The notes under the pieces are model-generated. The model was not told the origin of the DNA, did not search any database, and saw only the letters and a program-made list of their open reading frames with translations. A DNA stretch of 28,844 nt, from contig BRYA01000197.1 of the NCBI GenBank assembly GCA_030267965.1, positions 1 through 28,844 on the forward strand. Direction: 5' to 3'. This DNA comes from Triparma columacea (lineage: Eukaryota > Sar > Bolidophyceae > Parmales > Triparmaceae). The position numbers were made by a program, and so were the translations under genes. Below, piece by piece: positions 8,107 to 20,600 of the stretch (position 1 is the first letter of the stretch; every line of letters starts with the position of its first letter).

Positions 8107-8625
8107 CTGTGTGTGTAATTATATTGTTGAATGAGGGTGGAATGAAGGTGTTAGTAGGACAATAATCTCATGATCCACGATACCTTGATACTCTTTTTAC
8201 CTTTATTTCATCATCGTATGCTACTATAAAATCATAAGTATCGTTATCGTTGTCATTTATTCTACAGTCAACTATCTGTACTATTGATTTGCCGATAGCT
8301 TCACGGTGAAGTTGACGAAATCCACTCATTCTATTTGTGAACAAAAAGTGGCAAAAGTGGCAAAACTGACTTTGGGCCAAGGTAGTCCACGATTGCAGTG
8401 CGGGCACCTTTGCTTCCGTCTGATCTCAAGGCTGCCTCTACTGCTCCCCGGGGCAAGCGAGTGACAGCGTTGCCTCTTCTTGCGACGATTGTCCCAAGGG
8501 GCGCGCTATAGTGAGGCACAGGCCCCAGGAAACAACTCCAAAGTTCACATTCAAACCACTACTCTAATACTACCACATTACATTTGTAACCTCCCTCACC
8601 TACCCCCACCACATCACCACCCACA
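8107..8625. other. Intergenic region between WD40-like and sacsin-like genes
   Basis: This 519-bp spacer should hold the promoter of the WD40-like gene and the 3' UTR of the sacsin-like gene. The only notable content is a short minus-strand frame (8168-8329) and an adjoining GC-rich minus-strand open stretch (about 8331-8519) in another frame without an ATG. AAAAGTGGC is repeated around 8343-8361. Confidence 0.5.
8168..8329 (-). CDS. Short hypothetical ORF or gene remnant, 53 aa
   Basis: ATG at 8329, TGA at 8168. The product is hydrophilic and has normal-looking amino-acid usage, with the stretches HREAIGKSIVQIVDC and YDFIVAYDDEIKVKRVS. I do not recognise a family. The open stretch immediately upstream on the same strand (8331-8519, another frame, no ATG) could be the other part of a frameshifted remnant. 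This may equally be chance. Confidence 0.2.
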   Translation of the reverse strand: MSGFRQLHREAIGKSIVQIVDCRINDNDNDTYDFIVAYDDEIKVKRVSRYRGS

Positions 8626-11600
8626 TCACGTCTCCTTCATCCTTACTGCAAAGTCCTCAATCCTCGCCACCGTGCTTGCCATGCTCTCCAGCTGGCTCTT
8701 CAACGTCTTATTAGGTATCAGCAGCCTGTTGGGCAGCATCTGGTTAGTCTGTGGGCTCCTGTTATTGCTCCTCAGCCACTGCTCGATCGCCTCCCTCTCG
8801 TACGTGAAGCCGTCTGAGGCAATCACGGGGTCGTCAAAGGGGCACCTAGTGATTGGGCAAATTATGCCGTCCCCCTCCTCCCTGACGAGCTCCTTGGCCA
8901 GCCCGATTACCTCACCCTTCAAAGCCTCGACCCTCCTCTTGTCGGCCTCCATGGTCTCCCGAAGCGACATGGTGCTCTCCATCATTCCTCTCACGTCGGC
9001 CTTCAAGTTTATGTTTGCGCTCGCCAAAATCTCAGATGCCGCCTTGACTGTGTCTGAGTAATTCGTCCTCCCAAGCTTCCCGCCGCCTCCTCCTCTAACC
9101 CTACCCTCGGCCAGCTCCTTCCCCTCCCCTCCCTCATCCCCCTCCACTTCTCCTCCCCCTAATATGAGCTCTGGATTGATCTCCACCCTCTCCCCCACCG
9201 CTCCCATCCGCCCCACATCATCCTCCCCCTGCGTCCCGATCCCAGCAGCCGCCCTCTCGAAGACGTAAACTTCGTGGCTCATGAGCTCCTCCCTCCTCCC
9301 CCCCCCCAGGTCGACCTTAAGCCTCGTTACCTGCCCCCCTCCCCCCCCCTCCCCCCCCTCCCCCACCTCAACAACCCCTCCATAAACCCACCCCTCCCCC
9401 TCCTTCACCCCCACCACGTCCCCCACGCTGAAAGTTCCAAGCGGCCTCAGGATCAGGCACCTCTCGTCCCCCTCTCCTACCCTTCCCCCCGGTTCCCCCC
9501 TCTCAAGTTCCCTGTTGTAGTCCTCGTCGTCTGCCCTCCCTAACCCCTGCCCCCCACCTTCGACCTTCATGGCCCTTGTGACTTCCCTGATCTCCCCAGC
9601 GTCGCTTGCTAATATAGCGCTGATCGTCCCTACGTGCGCCCTATCGATCCCGCAAACGTCGCATAGGTTAGTCGCCACGATAAGTTCCACCTTCAAGCTC
9701 CTCGGCAGCTTCTCCCTGGCCACGAATATCCTGTTGCTCCCTGCGTCGTAGAAGCTCGTTGTGCACTTGCCAACGGAGCTCGAGGACTGGGACGTTACGT
9801 CAACCCCTCCCCGACCTCCCCCTAAGTCCTTCAGAACGAGCCTGGTCCTGAGGTCCTTGACGCATTCTACCCCCACGCCCTCTAGCTTTCTCAAATCGGC
9901 CTTCCCCCCCAAGCCCTTCAAGGCGTCCCTAAACTCCGCGCTTCTAAGCTTCCTAGTTATGCCCTCCCCTTCACCCCCACCCTCAGGGTTGAAGTTTTCG
10001 TCTAGCAGCTCCACGACGCTCTCGCTCAGCATCCTTATCTTCAAGCTCTTTGCAACCTCCCTCTTCATCTTCGGGTGAACCATCCTAACCAGCCTCCTCT
10101 CGAGTCTCCCCGTCAGCCACGGCGCGTCGTTGTACAGCAGCTCCCCGCACCCTCGCATCCTGCTCCTGTCGTCAACTCCCAGTATGACACCTCCCACCTC
10201 CCCCCCCCTCGCCGCCTCCCCCAGCAGCCCGTCTAGCTTCAAAACCGCCTGCAGCTCGTTGGGGGTAAGGACCCCCTCCCCCACCACCCTCCGCATCTCC
10301 TCAAGGCATACCCTGTAGTCCTCCAGAGCGGGGCTCTCCCTGACCCCGACGCGTGTGAAGAAGTCCGCGCTCCCGCCGCACCACCGGGGGAGCTCGTAGA
10401 GCAGGGGCTGGAGGTTCATGTTCAGCCTGAAGAAAAGGACCTTGGGCTTGACGAGCTGGGATCCAACGGGAACGAGCTGAACGTCTGGGAGCGCGGCTTT
10501 TATTCGAGGGCTCAGCTTGTCCCAGTTCTCCTCTAGGTACTTGAACAAAGAGGAGAACACCGCAATAGGCTGAGCAGGCGAAAAGTCCCATTCCCCCAGG
10601 TAACCCCCGTCATTGCAAAGGTTTCGAAGGTGCCCCAGCACGACCTCGAGGCTCGGAGGACTCATGATACCCAGACTGCTCCACATTACTTGCGGGGGGC
10701 AAACCTCCTCGTCGAGCATGGGCATGACGGTGAAACCCAAGTTGAAGTCTTTCGGAGTAATGATCTCCCGGAATGTTACGAGCTTCTTCTCCCACCGTTC
10801 CCCGCGCTTGTAAATTGAAGCCGGGACGAAGACGATGCTGGAAAGGCTCCTTGCAAACTCGGGGTCGAAGAACTCCGCAAAGTTTTCAGACAGAAAGTTT
10901 AGAAGAACGACGGCTTTGTCGTAACTTTCCTCCGCCGCGACGGCGCCCGCACAGAGCAAGAAGGTCTTCTTGTCGACGCTCTTGACCAACCCGAGCTCCC
11001 TAAGTATCTCCAGCCACTCCTCGTCGTGGTGCCTAACGTGCGGGAACTTGGATAGGTCGTCTCCGTAAATTGTCCCCAGCATCGTGTGGGTAGGGTCGAA
11101 GCACTCAGCAGCCTTCACGTACGTATCGCCCCCGCCGCCCCTCATCACGAACTCCACGCCCTTTAATTTTAGCTTGAAGGGCTCATCCTCCTTCAACACG
11201 CCCCACCGGGACTTGACCCTGTCCAAAAAGCTGACCTTCTGCATCTCAGGCATCTCACCGAAGACGGGGAGCACGAAGTTCATCAGGAGCTTAGGCTCTG
11301 TCAGAGCCTCGACGTGCTGAGGGGGGGGGGGGGGAGGGGGGGAGGGGGGGAGTGGGGTTAGTATGCATTGCCGAATGGTTTGCTTGTTTCCATTACTTAC
11401 CAAATCCTTCAGGAGCTCGCCGATGTGCTTCTCCTTCAAGAACCTGAACTTGGAACTGTCAGGCAAGAACATGTTAACCTCATCCCAAGTCAGGCCCTCT
11501 CCCAAAGTGTAGTTGTCGTTCGTCCCACCGCCCTCCGAGGAGTTATTCCCTAGCGGTACAAACGTCCCGCCGAGCGTCTCAAATAACGGTAACTTCTGGA

Positions 11601-14600
11601 GCTTGTCCAAATCAGAGTTCAGCAAGTTCAGCCTGATGCGCTGTTCGTCAAAAGCAATGCAGTTTAGGAAGGTATCCTTCTCGCTGGACGAAAGTGTGTC
11701 CCAAGCCAAGCGGGCAGATGAGTCCGAGGAGTGGAGCGGCCAGTAGTTTATGCAGTGCGAGAGAGTTAGGAGGATCTTCTTACTGAAGGACGCCTTGTCC
11801 GGGGTTGCAAGCAGGAGCGAAGTGACGCTGTCGTCAGAAAAGTAGGCGAGCTCAAAAGCGGGGGCCCTTATCCTCTTCAAATACAGGGACAAGATCTGAA
11901 TTTCTTGTGAGGCCTCCAAGCGCTCAACGGTGCTGTTGTCGTTCTCCGCGGCCGCAGCAGCAGCCGCTGCAGAAGAAGCTGAAGCCGCCGGAGGCGGTGC
12001 TGGTGGGAGAACACCCTCCTGGCCCCCTTCCCCTCCTGGCGGCGTTGGGAGATCTCCTTCCAGCGTGTCATCGACGTCGTCAAGAGGAGGAAGATCCTCC
12101 AATGATTCGTCAGCTCCAGCCTCCCCCACTCCCGCCTCTCCCACTCCCTCCATCACAAGGAGCGATCTGGTTCCCTCTTCCTCCTTCCTCTCATTTTCCT
12201 CCTCCGCCAATTCCTCCTCTTCCTCCTCCTCCTCTTCGCTCAGTTCTTCCTCCTCATCATACAATTTTACTTCATCGTCACCAAAGAAGCCGACCCATCC
12301 GTCATCCCTGTCCTCAACCCCCCCCTCTCCCTTCTGGTCCAAGCCTCTATCCTCGCCGTCATCCTTTGCTTCCGCCTTGAGCTTCTCGACCAAGCCCCTG
12401 TAGTCCAGCGCCAAGGTCCTCTTCAATCTCATGTCTGCAGCCTTCCTGCTCAAGCAAATGAAGAACTTCACGTGACCGCAGCTCCCAAGCTCCCCGTTGC
12501 AGAGGGGCACAAGAGGCCACTTCTTGAATAGTCCAATCGTATCGGTGTCGAAAATTTTAACCTGGGACCAAAAGAGTTTCAACCAGAGCCCGTTGGGCCC
12601 CCTGACACTATCGATCTGGACCCCTCCGACCCCTCCCCAGTTATCATCGCTCCAGCTCACAAAGTCCTTCCCCTTCCACTCATTTGGGAGCAGGTCCGAT
12701 ACGCAAGTTGCCAAAACCTTAGAGTCGAAGCGAGTTATGTTCATTGCCTTCATGAATGTGGCGTTTTCCAGCCACCCTTCGTCTCCGACCAGCTGGACAA
12801 ACCTCTCTGCAACAAAGCAATCTCGCATATTCGGGAGGAGAAGCTGCTGCTCCTTATCAGCGATCACGGCCAGCTTCTTTCCGACCCCAAGTCCGATTGC
12901 TGTTGAAATCCCGCCCCCGCCAATTGTTCCAAAACTCTCGTCGACCATGGGAATCAAAGGTAAACCGGTCATTTCCTTCCACACCAACCCGTTGTGAGCA
13001 TCTGCAGACGGCTCCTCGGTCTGTCTGCAGTCACCTAAGCAGAAAAGAAACAGATCCACCGCGAGCTTGGGGTCCCTCCTCAAATAATTCAACAGATCCT
13101 CCTTCCTGACCGCCCTTTTCAGAAAGTTCCTCGCCATAGCGGGAGTCAGCGTCTGCAATTTTACCCCTCCCACAACCTCAATGTCTCGACCGACGACTGC
13201 TGGTACGTTGAACATGGAGAACATGCCCCTGAAGAAGATACCCGCCCTCTCACTCAACTCCATGTCTTTGCTCTCAAAGACGCCGTCCTTGATGGTGCAG
13301 AAGCCGCTCGACTTTGTCAGGTACAAGTCGAGCTTCGCGAGCTCTTGGTAAACAGCCCTAGTCATGAAGGCCTTGTAACGCTCCTTCACCCTCTCCTCCC
13401 TCGGCCAGTAGCGGTAGATGTTCCTTGCGTCCCTCGAGTATAAGTGCTCGAGGGGGTTCCTGAGTTCCTTCAAAATGTAGGGCATCAGGCTACCGACTGC
13501 GCAGTGCATGACGTTGCGATTCCAGTCCCAAAGGCAAACCGTCTTCCTCTCGCCCTTTCCGCCGCTGCCCGTGCTCATCCGTCTCATCCCACCTGCCGCC
13601 TCTTCCTCGAGTATCCTTATCCTCGGAAAGATATTTCGTACGTCGGAGTCATCCCTAGGATCTAGCAATAATCTTCTATTGAACTCATGTAGGAAGAGCG
13701 GGGCGCAAATGTTGATCGGTAACCCAGTCTCCAAGCCCGTGTCAAGACCTCCGACAAACAACCTCCCCGGCTTGGGTCTAAACTTGGTACTGGTGTCCAA
13801 CAACCCCGTCATGCTCCTATGGACATGGGCGCTCACCCTCAGCAGCGGAAAGATGTTGAGCTTTGAAAACTCTGCCGATGTTGCAAGCTCCCGAAGTCCA
13901 ACGGGGGCAAGCACACTGGCGCACATGTAAGTATCACAAACTTCCGTCTCCGCCCCGGTCTTGCCGTTCATAATCAGTGTCGCCACCTCCATTGTCATGA
14001 TGCCCTTCACCGGCTCCCACTTCTTAAACAAAGTGGAGAAGCGGCTCTTCTTCCAATCCTGGTTAGAGCTCATTTTCTCCATGTGGTTCCTCCGCACTGA
14101 GGGAGAAGTCCTGATGCGCGACTTGACCACGCTAGCAAGGTCGTCTTTTCCGGCCTCCCACTTGGCAATCTTGATTGACGTGATGTTTGAAGTGAAGAGG
14201 AACGCCTCGCCTATGTTGGTGGCTAGCCTTGACAAAATATTCTCGACCTCTGTAACACCGTAGCATCTCGATGAGAGAGGGGAAGGCTTCGACCGCATCG
14301 AGATTCGAAAGATTGTACCGCTGAAGTACTGCGGACCGTTTTCAGCAAATGCCTCGGCAACTCCAAAGGGGGACATGGTAAATGGCGCGTACTGATCAGA
14401 AAAGTTCTCGAACAAGTCAGATGAGCTGATGCCGTAGCGCCTAGCGACAGGCTGGTGTTTCTTTTTCGGTTTCTTGCGCTTCGCCTCGTTGGCGTTGTTA
14501 CTGTCGCCGCTGAACAGATATTGCCCAGTGGGATCAAACAGGTGTAGCTGATTGCCGCTGAGGACCTGCAGGCAGTCGGTCATTTGGTAAGCACTGCAGA

Positions 14601-17600
14601 AAGCGGAGCCAAAGCGAGGCGAGCCGTTTGCCCCAAACTTTGTAACGCTAGATCGGTAGAAACCGGAGGGTGCGGAGAGACGGACTAATTCGTCTACTCC
14701 GACGACAGCGTTTTCGAAGCAAACGAGGATCGAGGGAGAACTCTGGAGCGATCTGAGGCCAGGGTGAAGCAGGGACTCCTCGTCGTGCTGGCGATAATCG
14801 ACCAAAATCTTAACTTTGCTGACCTTGGCAGCCTCAGCAACCTCCAAAAGCTCCATGATTGCACGAGTGTCTTCCCTTACCCCCCTCTCAACCTTCATCT
14901 CGCTCCTCCCCTTCCAATCCCAAGTCCGATCTTTGTGGAGCTGGTTCAAAGAATCGGCAGAAGGACAGGGGATCGTCTGCATCCCGCTCTGGTTGGCCAG
15001 AAGGACCTCCCTTAAACTTCTAGCTCCAAGAAACATCGCCACGTCCCCTGGCACCAAGGGGTGCACAAAGCGGAGTCGCAGTTTTCCGGCGAGAGATGAT
15101 GAAAGCCAGGGTGCATCATCATAAACCAAGTCCTCAATGCGCTGCAAGACCGAAGAATCCGACGGAACATAAACTCCCCCGACCTTCTTAGAGGCTTGTT
15201 GAACCTGCGATGATAGAGCAAAGAGCAAAGAATGTTAGCACGAAAGGCGACGATTCTTCGCTACTCCTATGATGTGCCTCACCTCTTCTTTTTCCAGACC
15301 GAACAGTAGCTTCAATGTGCTGACGACAAGCTCCAGTTCACCGTGCGATAGAGCGGCTCCCTCCTTTGATGCCCACAAATCCCTGTTAACGGTGACGAAG
15401 TCTTCGCCAGTAAACTCATCTCTAACTCCGAAAAACTTGAGCATTGGCTCGAAGCATTCGAGCTCAGGTGGCACCGAAAAGAGATGAGGACGGGCATTGG
15501 AAGGAGCGTCAAAGGCAACCCTGTTGGTAGAAACGAATAGGTCCCCCACAAAGAGCCAATCTTGGTTCGAGAATCTGTTCTTCACGAGTGTTATTCTGTG
15601 ATACATGGACGAAACACCATCGTCCTCCCCAGCATCCCTCTCCTCCTGCGCTGCCCTAAGGAAGGTATCGAGCAGTGTGTATATTTGTGGGATGATAGAG
15701 GCTAAGGTCTGGCGAAAGGAGGGGGTAAAAAAGCCCTCCTCCTTGTACGACGAAGCAAGGGCAAGGAGCTGGTTGGAAACAGCTTCAATATCGGGATCTT
15801 GGTCCCACCCGAAGCACTTAATGAGGGTGTCGCTGCTAATGTACCCGTCTAGGAGGCGCTTGCTTGACGAGCACAACCACGCGTCGTCCTTGGGTCGAGT
15901 ATTCTCCGCCGAGGAATACTTTTGCTCCTGACTGGGATGCGTCGGCAATAGATCCTCCGTGAACGTAGTCTTGACGGGTAGCCACGAAATCTCCCTCAAC
16001 CTTGTGACGAACTCGGTCTTGGTTTCGTCGGAAACGTCATCGCAGGTCACCAAGAGGTTGGAGATATTCTCATCGACGAATCGAAGCAGGGAGCGTGCCC
16101 TCGTAGTTGAAGAGGTGGAAGAAATGGACGACGCCGACTCGATCACTCCCTGAGGTGTTAAAATGTTCTTCATGCCGAGAGATCGGAGCGAAGAAAGCAC
16201 GGGTGCGGTGCAGAAGGATTCTGCGGGGAAAGACTCGTCGCCGAGAAGCTGTTTTAAGGTGGATATGTCAGGATCGTAAAGGTCCTGAGGGGCAACGAGC
16301 TCACCAAGCCGGTTCGGCACGAACTTTGATTGCTTGACGGTCGAGAAGAAAGAGTCGTCGCCTTCTCCGTCCTCGATCAGCCTAGGAAGGTCCCGGAGGA
16401 GCTTGAGCGACGCCTCGTCTCTCACATCATTGGACAACCCAGCAGTATCGAACATCCTCGGAAGGGCGACGTCTGTGTAAAACTTCTTCCCATCGTACTC
16501 GACTACGCCTACCATTCTCAAAAGATTCACGTCCTGCCTGTGAGTGAGATCCACAAAGGACGAGTCCAAAAGGCTGGGGTTCACATTGGGGGGGGCGAGG
16601 TGCCGCTCCGTCGTAAGGAGGTCGAGGTACTGCGGTGGCGAAGTCTCCAAGTTGTTTCCAGACGTGCGCTCGTGCACAGGGTATATTGGTAGGCTCTTCA
16701 GAACGCGCTGCAAAGGCTCTGACAAACCCTCTGATCTCTCTAAGTCCTCACGTAAAAAGCGACGCAAGCATTTGCGGTTGCCAGGGGACATGTTCTTGAA
16801 CCTCAATGAGACCCTACGGGTCAAGTCGCCATCTTCAATATTGGCCGGAAACAAGTGAGAGAGTGCTTTCAGTAGTCCCGTTGCAGTTGGAAGATTTACA
16901 AAGGAGGAAGCAATGAGAGCCGAGACGACGCTAAATCTGTTGCCGGGCGCAAACTTGTCCACGTCCAGTATCTTCACTTGGACAGACTTGAGAGTGTCGA
17001 GCAAGTCGTCGGACAGAGGCGGCGTCGAGGGAGAGGAGGGATCTATGGGGGATAAAATTGGAAGCGAATGCTGCAGAGTTGTCAGGACTTGAGAATCGTC
17101 CGTGGAGAGCGTGGGGAGGAGTTGGAAGGTAGACTGGAAAACTTGAAGCGTCTCCCCGTCCTTTTCAACGTCGCCAGACACGCAGTAAGACCAAAATGTT
17201 CGGATCCATTCACCCTCAATGTGGGAGGGATCCGATGGGGCCTCCCAAAGAACTTCTGTGAGGCTCTCCCACTGCTTGGGGTAAATCTTCGGGAGAAGGG
17301 AGCAAAAGTCTGTGATCTCCAACTTTCGCACATTTGTACATAATTCGATGTCGTTACACGACAAGATACTGTTGACGCTCTCTACTTCGGAGCTGGTTTG
17401 CACGACAAAGGTTTGTGCGCGAGATAGGAGCTTCATCTCTTCCTCTGACACCTTGTACTTGCGAGACTCGGAGTCGGAAGGTAGAAAACGACCAAAGGAG
17501 CCGTCGAGAAGCGGTAGCAGGGGAAGGTCGATGAGCTCCTTGTAGTCCTCTCCATTCTGCTTTAGATCCTTGGTGCAATATTTCAACAGTCGCAAGAGCT

Positions 17601-20600
17601 CAATCCTGTCAAAGGAAGGTTCTGGGTCGTTTATTTTGAAGAAGTTTCTAATGAAGAAAGGGGAGGCCTGGTCGAAAGCGAGGTTGTTCGACTTGAGCAT
17701 GGCGAGGATCTTCTTGGGGAGGGTAATGACTTTCAACCTGGACTTGAGCAACACAGACGTGAGAAGGTCTTCGTCCTCCCTATCGTCAGCGTCCTCGGAC
17801 TCTTCCACCACGACGCATTCGTCCAGGGACACGTACGTTTTCAGCCCCTCGGACCAGAACAGCTTTAAGTTCATGCTATTTCTGTAAAGAGAAGAGGTCA
17901 CATACTGGAAGATGGAGGAGCTGTAGAGCTCGTTGTTTTTATTGTCCGGCGTAGTTGGCCACAGGTCGTAGTAGTTCAAGGTCGAAGATGAGTCAGAGAT
18001 GGTCTGGGATATCGACAAAAGGTCGGCATAAAGTGGTGCGATGACGTCAGTAAGTAGGAGCTCGTTCCACTCGGATCGTATCCTTCCCTCCCCCGTCATG
18101 TCGCTTCCCAACCAGATATCCCGCCTGTTAGCCGAGAGCTCAAAGTATCCGTTGACGTGAACGGGCATTCCGGTCTCCACGGGCAGCGGGAGGAAGCAGA
18201 AGGCGTTGCCTCGGAGAACTTTCGAGAGCTGAGCAGCGACCCCACCCCAGGGAAGGAACTTCATGTGGCGGTGCTTCTCGTCACAGGCGTACTTCTTGCA
18301 CCTCCTACCTCCGAGGCCGACGCAGACAATGTACTCGTCGTTCCTCGCTTGCGTTGGAGAGGTCGAGAAGGAAATTGTGACGAGATGGTGCGTTCGGGGG
18401 AGGGAGTCTTCAGGCGTCCCCTGCAGCTTGGCGTAAAAGGCCTGCTTTGACAGAGGATTTGAAGGCGGGCCCGTGATAAAGTCGGATACAGCAGACCAGC
18501 TCAACGGGGTCTTGGTCAAAGGCTGGCGGGAAGCCACCGAAGCGGAATAGAGGAGGGAGGGTGCAGCCGAGTTTTGGTCCTCAAGGTAGACTTCCACCGT
18601 CGTAACGTTGCGAAGGAAGAGCAGAAACTTGGGCAGCGTCGATTGGAAAGTGTCCAAAAGTTCTTGGAGCTCACGGTCGCCAAAGGTGGTTTTCGAAATT
18701 TCTGACTCCACTGCGGTGACCTGATCACGAAGCGGGAAGCGGAAAAGGGTGCCTTGGAATCTGGACTTCATATCGCAGCCGAACTTGCAATAGGGTAGAA
18801 ACTGGTCGGGGAACTGGTCCAGCAGATCGGAGGAGGAAAACTTAATCTTTAGGCCCCTCGATGTCGACGTTGACCCCGGTACGTACTTCTCGTGAGGGTC
18901 GAACATCACCAAGTGGTCGCCGGTAACGAATGACGGTACGTCAGTCCAGTGGAAAACGGAATTGAACCCGAGACCGAACCTTCCCGTTGTTATGAGCTTG
19001 TCGAGCTTGGAGGCTTGGCCAATTTTCGAAAGATTGACAAAGTCACGATCCGTGAAGGTCGAGTCATTGTAAACGTATATCGAGGGCCCTTGCCACTTGT
19101 CCATCTTGGGGCCTAGGAGCGAGGACGACGGGTTGCTCTTCTTGGACACGAGGATCTTCACTGTAGACGCCTTGCTGTCGTCGGCGTTCTGGATGAGCTC
19201 CGAAAGGATCGACGGTCCCTCGGGGTACATTTCTATGATATTTTTCAGCCTCCTCGTCAGCGACTCGGCCTGTCCGAATGATTCCGCGTGTGCGTCACCG
19301 AAATTCAGGGACTCGGAGGTGTTGGTGAGGAGCGTCGTTCGAAGGGACTTGATTTGGAGCTTGTCGCCGACGTTAGGGGAAATTTTTGGGTGGACGAAGA
19401 CCTTGTTGGACTGCGCGGAAGCGTTCTTTGAGAGCCAAGGCGCGTCGTCGTAAACTAGGTCCGAGGTTGGGTGGAGAGTTCCCACCTCGTCTGGAGCGAA
19501 CACCTCAATATCGGACAAGTGCATAACATCGTCGGATAGAAGCTGACATATTTGCACGGCTAAGTCGGTCAAAGGCCCGGGCTGGAGGAGCGGGGTCTCA
19601 TTTGATTGCTGCTGCTCGTAGATCCGCCTCAACACTTGACAAAAGTCCGACGACGTGAACTTCCTCCTCACGCCAAAGGTTTTCAAAAGGTTCGAGAAGC
19701 ACGCGAGGTCCGGGGGGACGGTGTGGAGGTAAGGAGTGGCGTTAATAGGGGAAGAGAACGCCGTGTGATCGGGCGTCACGAAGCCCTGGCCCATCCAGAG
19801 CCACGGCGTGCTGTGCAGGACGGACTTCACGGCCTCCACGTCGTAAGGGAGCGTGGTTTGGTTGAGGATCTGGTATATTCTAGGGATCTCGGAGGAAATT
19901 GACTGGCAGAGCTCGTTGAGTTCGAAGCCCTCGCCAGCGTCCGCCGAAGCGTAGCTGGCCTTGAGGCGAGAAAAGTTGAAAGCGATTGCTCTGAGTTGCA
20001 TACTAATGTTGCGCATGTCAAGCTATTACGAGGGGCGAGGGGCGAAAGCGGGGAGCGAAAAATCGGTTTAGCTAGTCGTCTCACCGCCTAATCTCCACCA
20101 CGCCGAGATCTACTCAATTCCCATTTCTCACCTCATCGTTCCACCCCAGTACAGCCTTTAGTTCCGGCGTGTGAACCTCCCCGTCAACGAGTCTAAAGGT
20201 TGAGGATGCTAGCCACATCCTGTCTTTGCAAACGCAGTCCTTAGGCTTGGCTATGCAAGCTTCTGAAGACGTCCAGGGGACGAAGTTAGTCGGGGGTGAC
20301 GTCAAGACTGGGACCCAGCAGGTTTGACGTAAGATCTCAATCCTCCTGGCCTGGGACTCCTTCTCTGCCAACTTTGAGGCCTTGTCGTCGAAAAGTGCGT
20401 TGGATATTTTCCCGAAGAATGACTTCTTCTGTTTCGGCTCCGGGAACATCTCCGGGAAGAATACCGGTGCGTTCTTATCGAGGAAGGAGAGGAGCTCCTT
20501 GGACCTCTCGAGGGACGATGGGTCAGTGGGGTTCCGTTCGATACGCTTCGCAACCTCGAGGACGCTGTCAAAGTTCAGTGTCGTCAAGAGGCCTAGAGTC

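Noticed and set aside
11907..12403. Two long plus-strand frames rich in Ser, Pro and Ala
   Set aside because: They are antisense reflections of the acidic and poly-Ala linker of the sacsin-like gene.
20006..20022. Alternative acceptor for sacsin intron 5 at ATTAG (exon starting at TATGCAA)
   Set aside because: It would break the reading frame; TAATAG at 20023-20028 keeps phase 0 and gives a match to the paralogous repeat.
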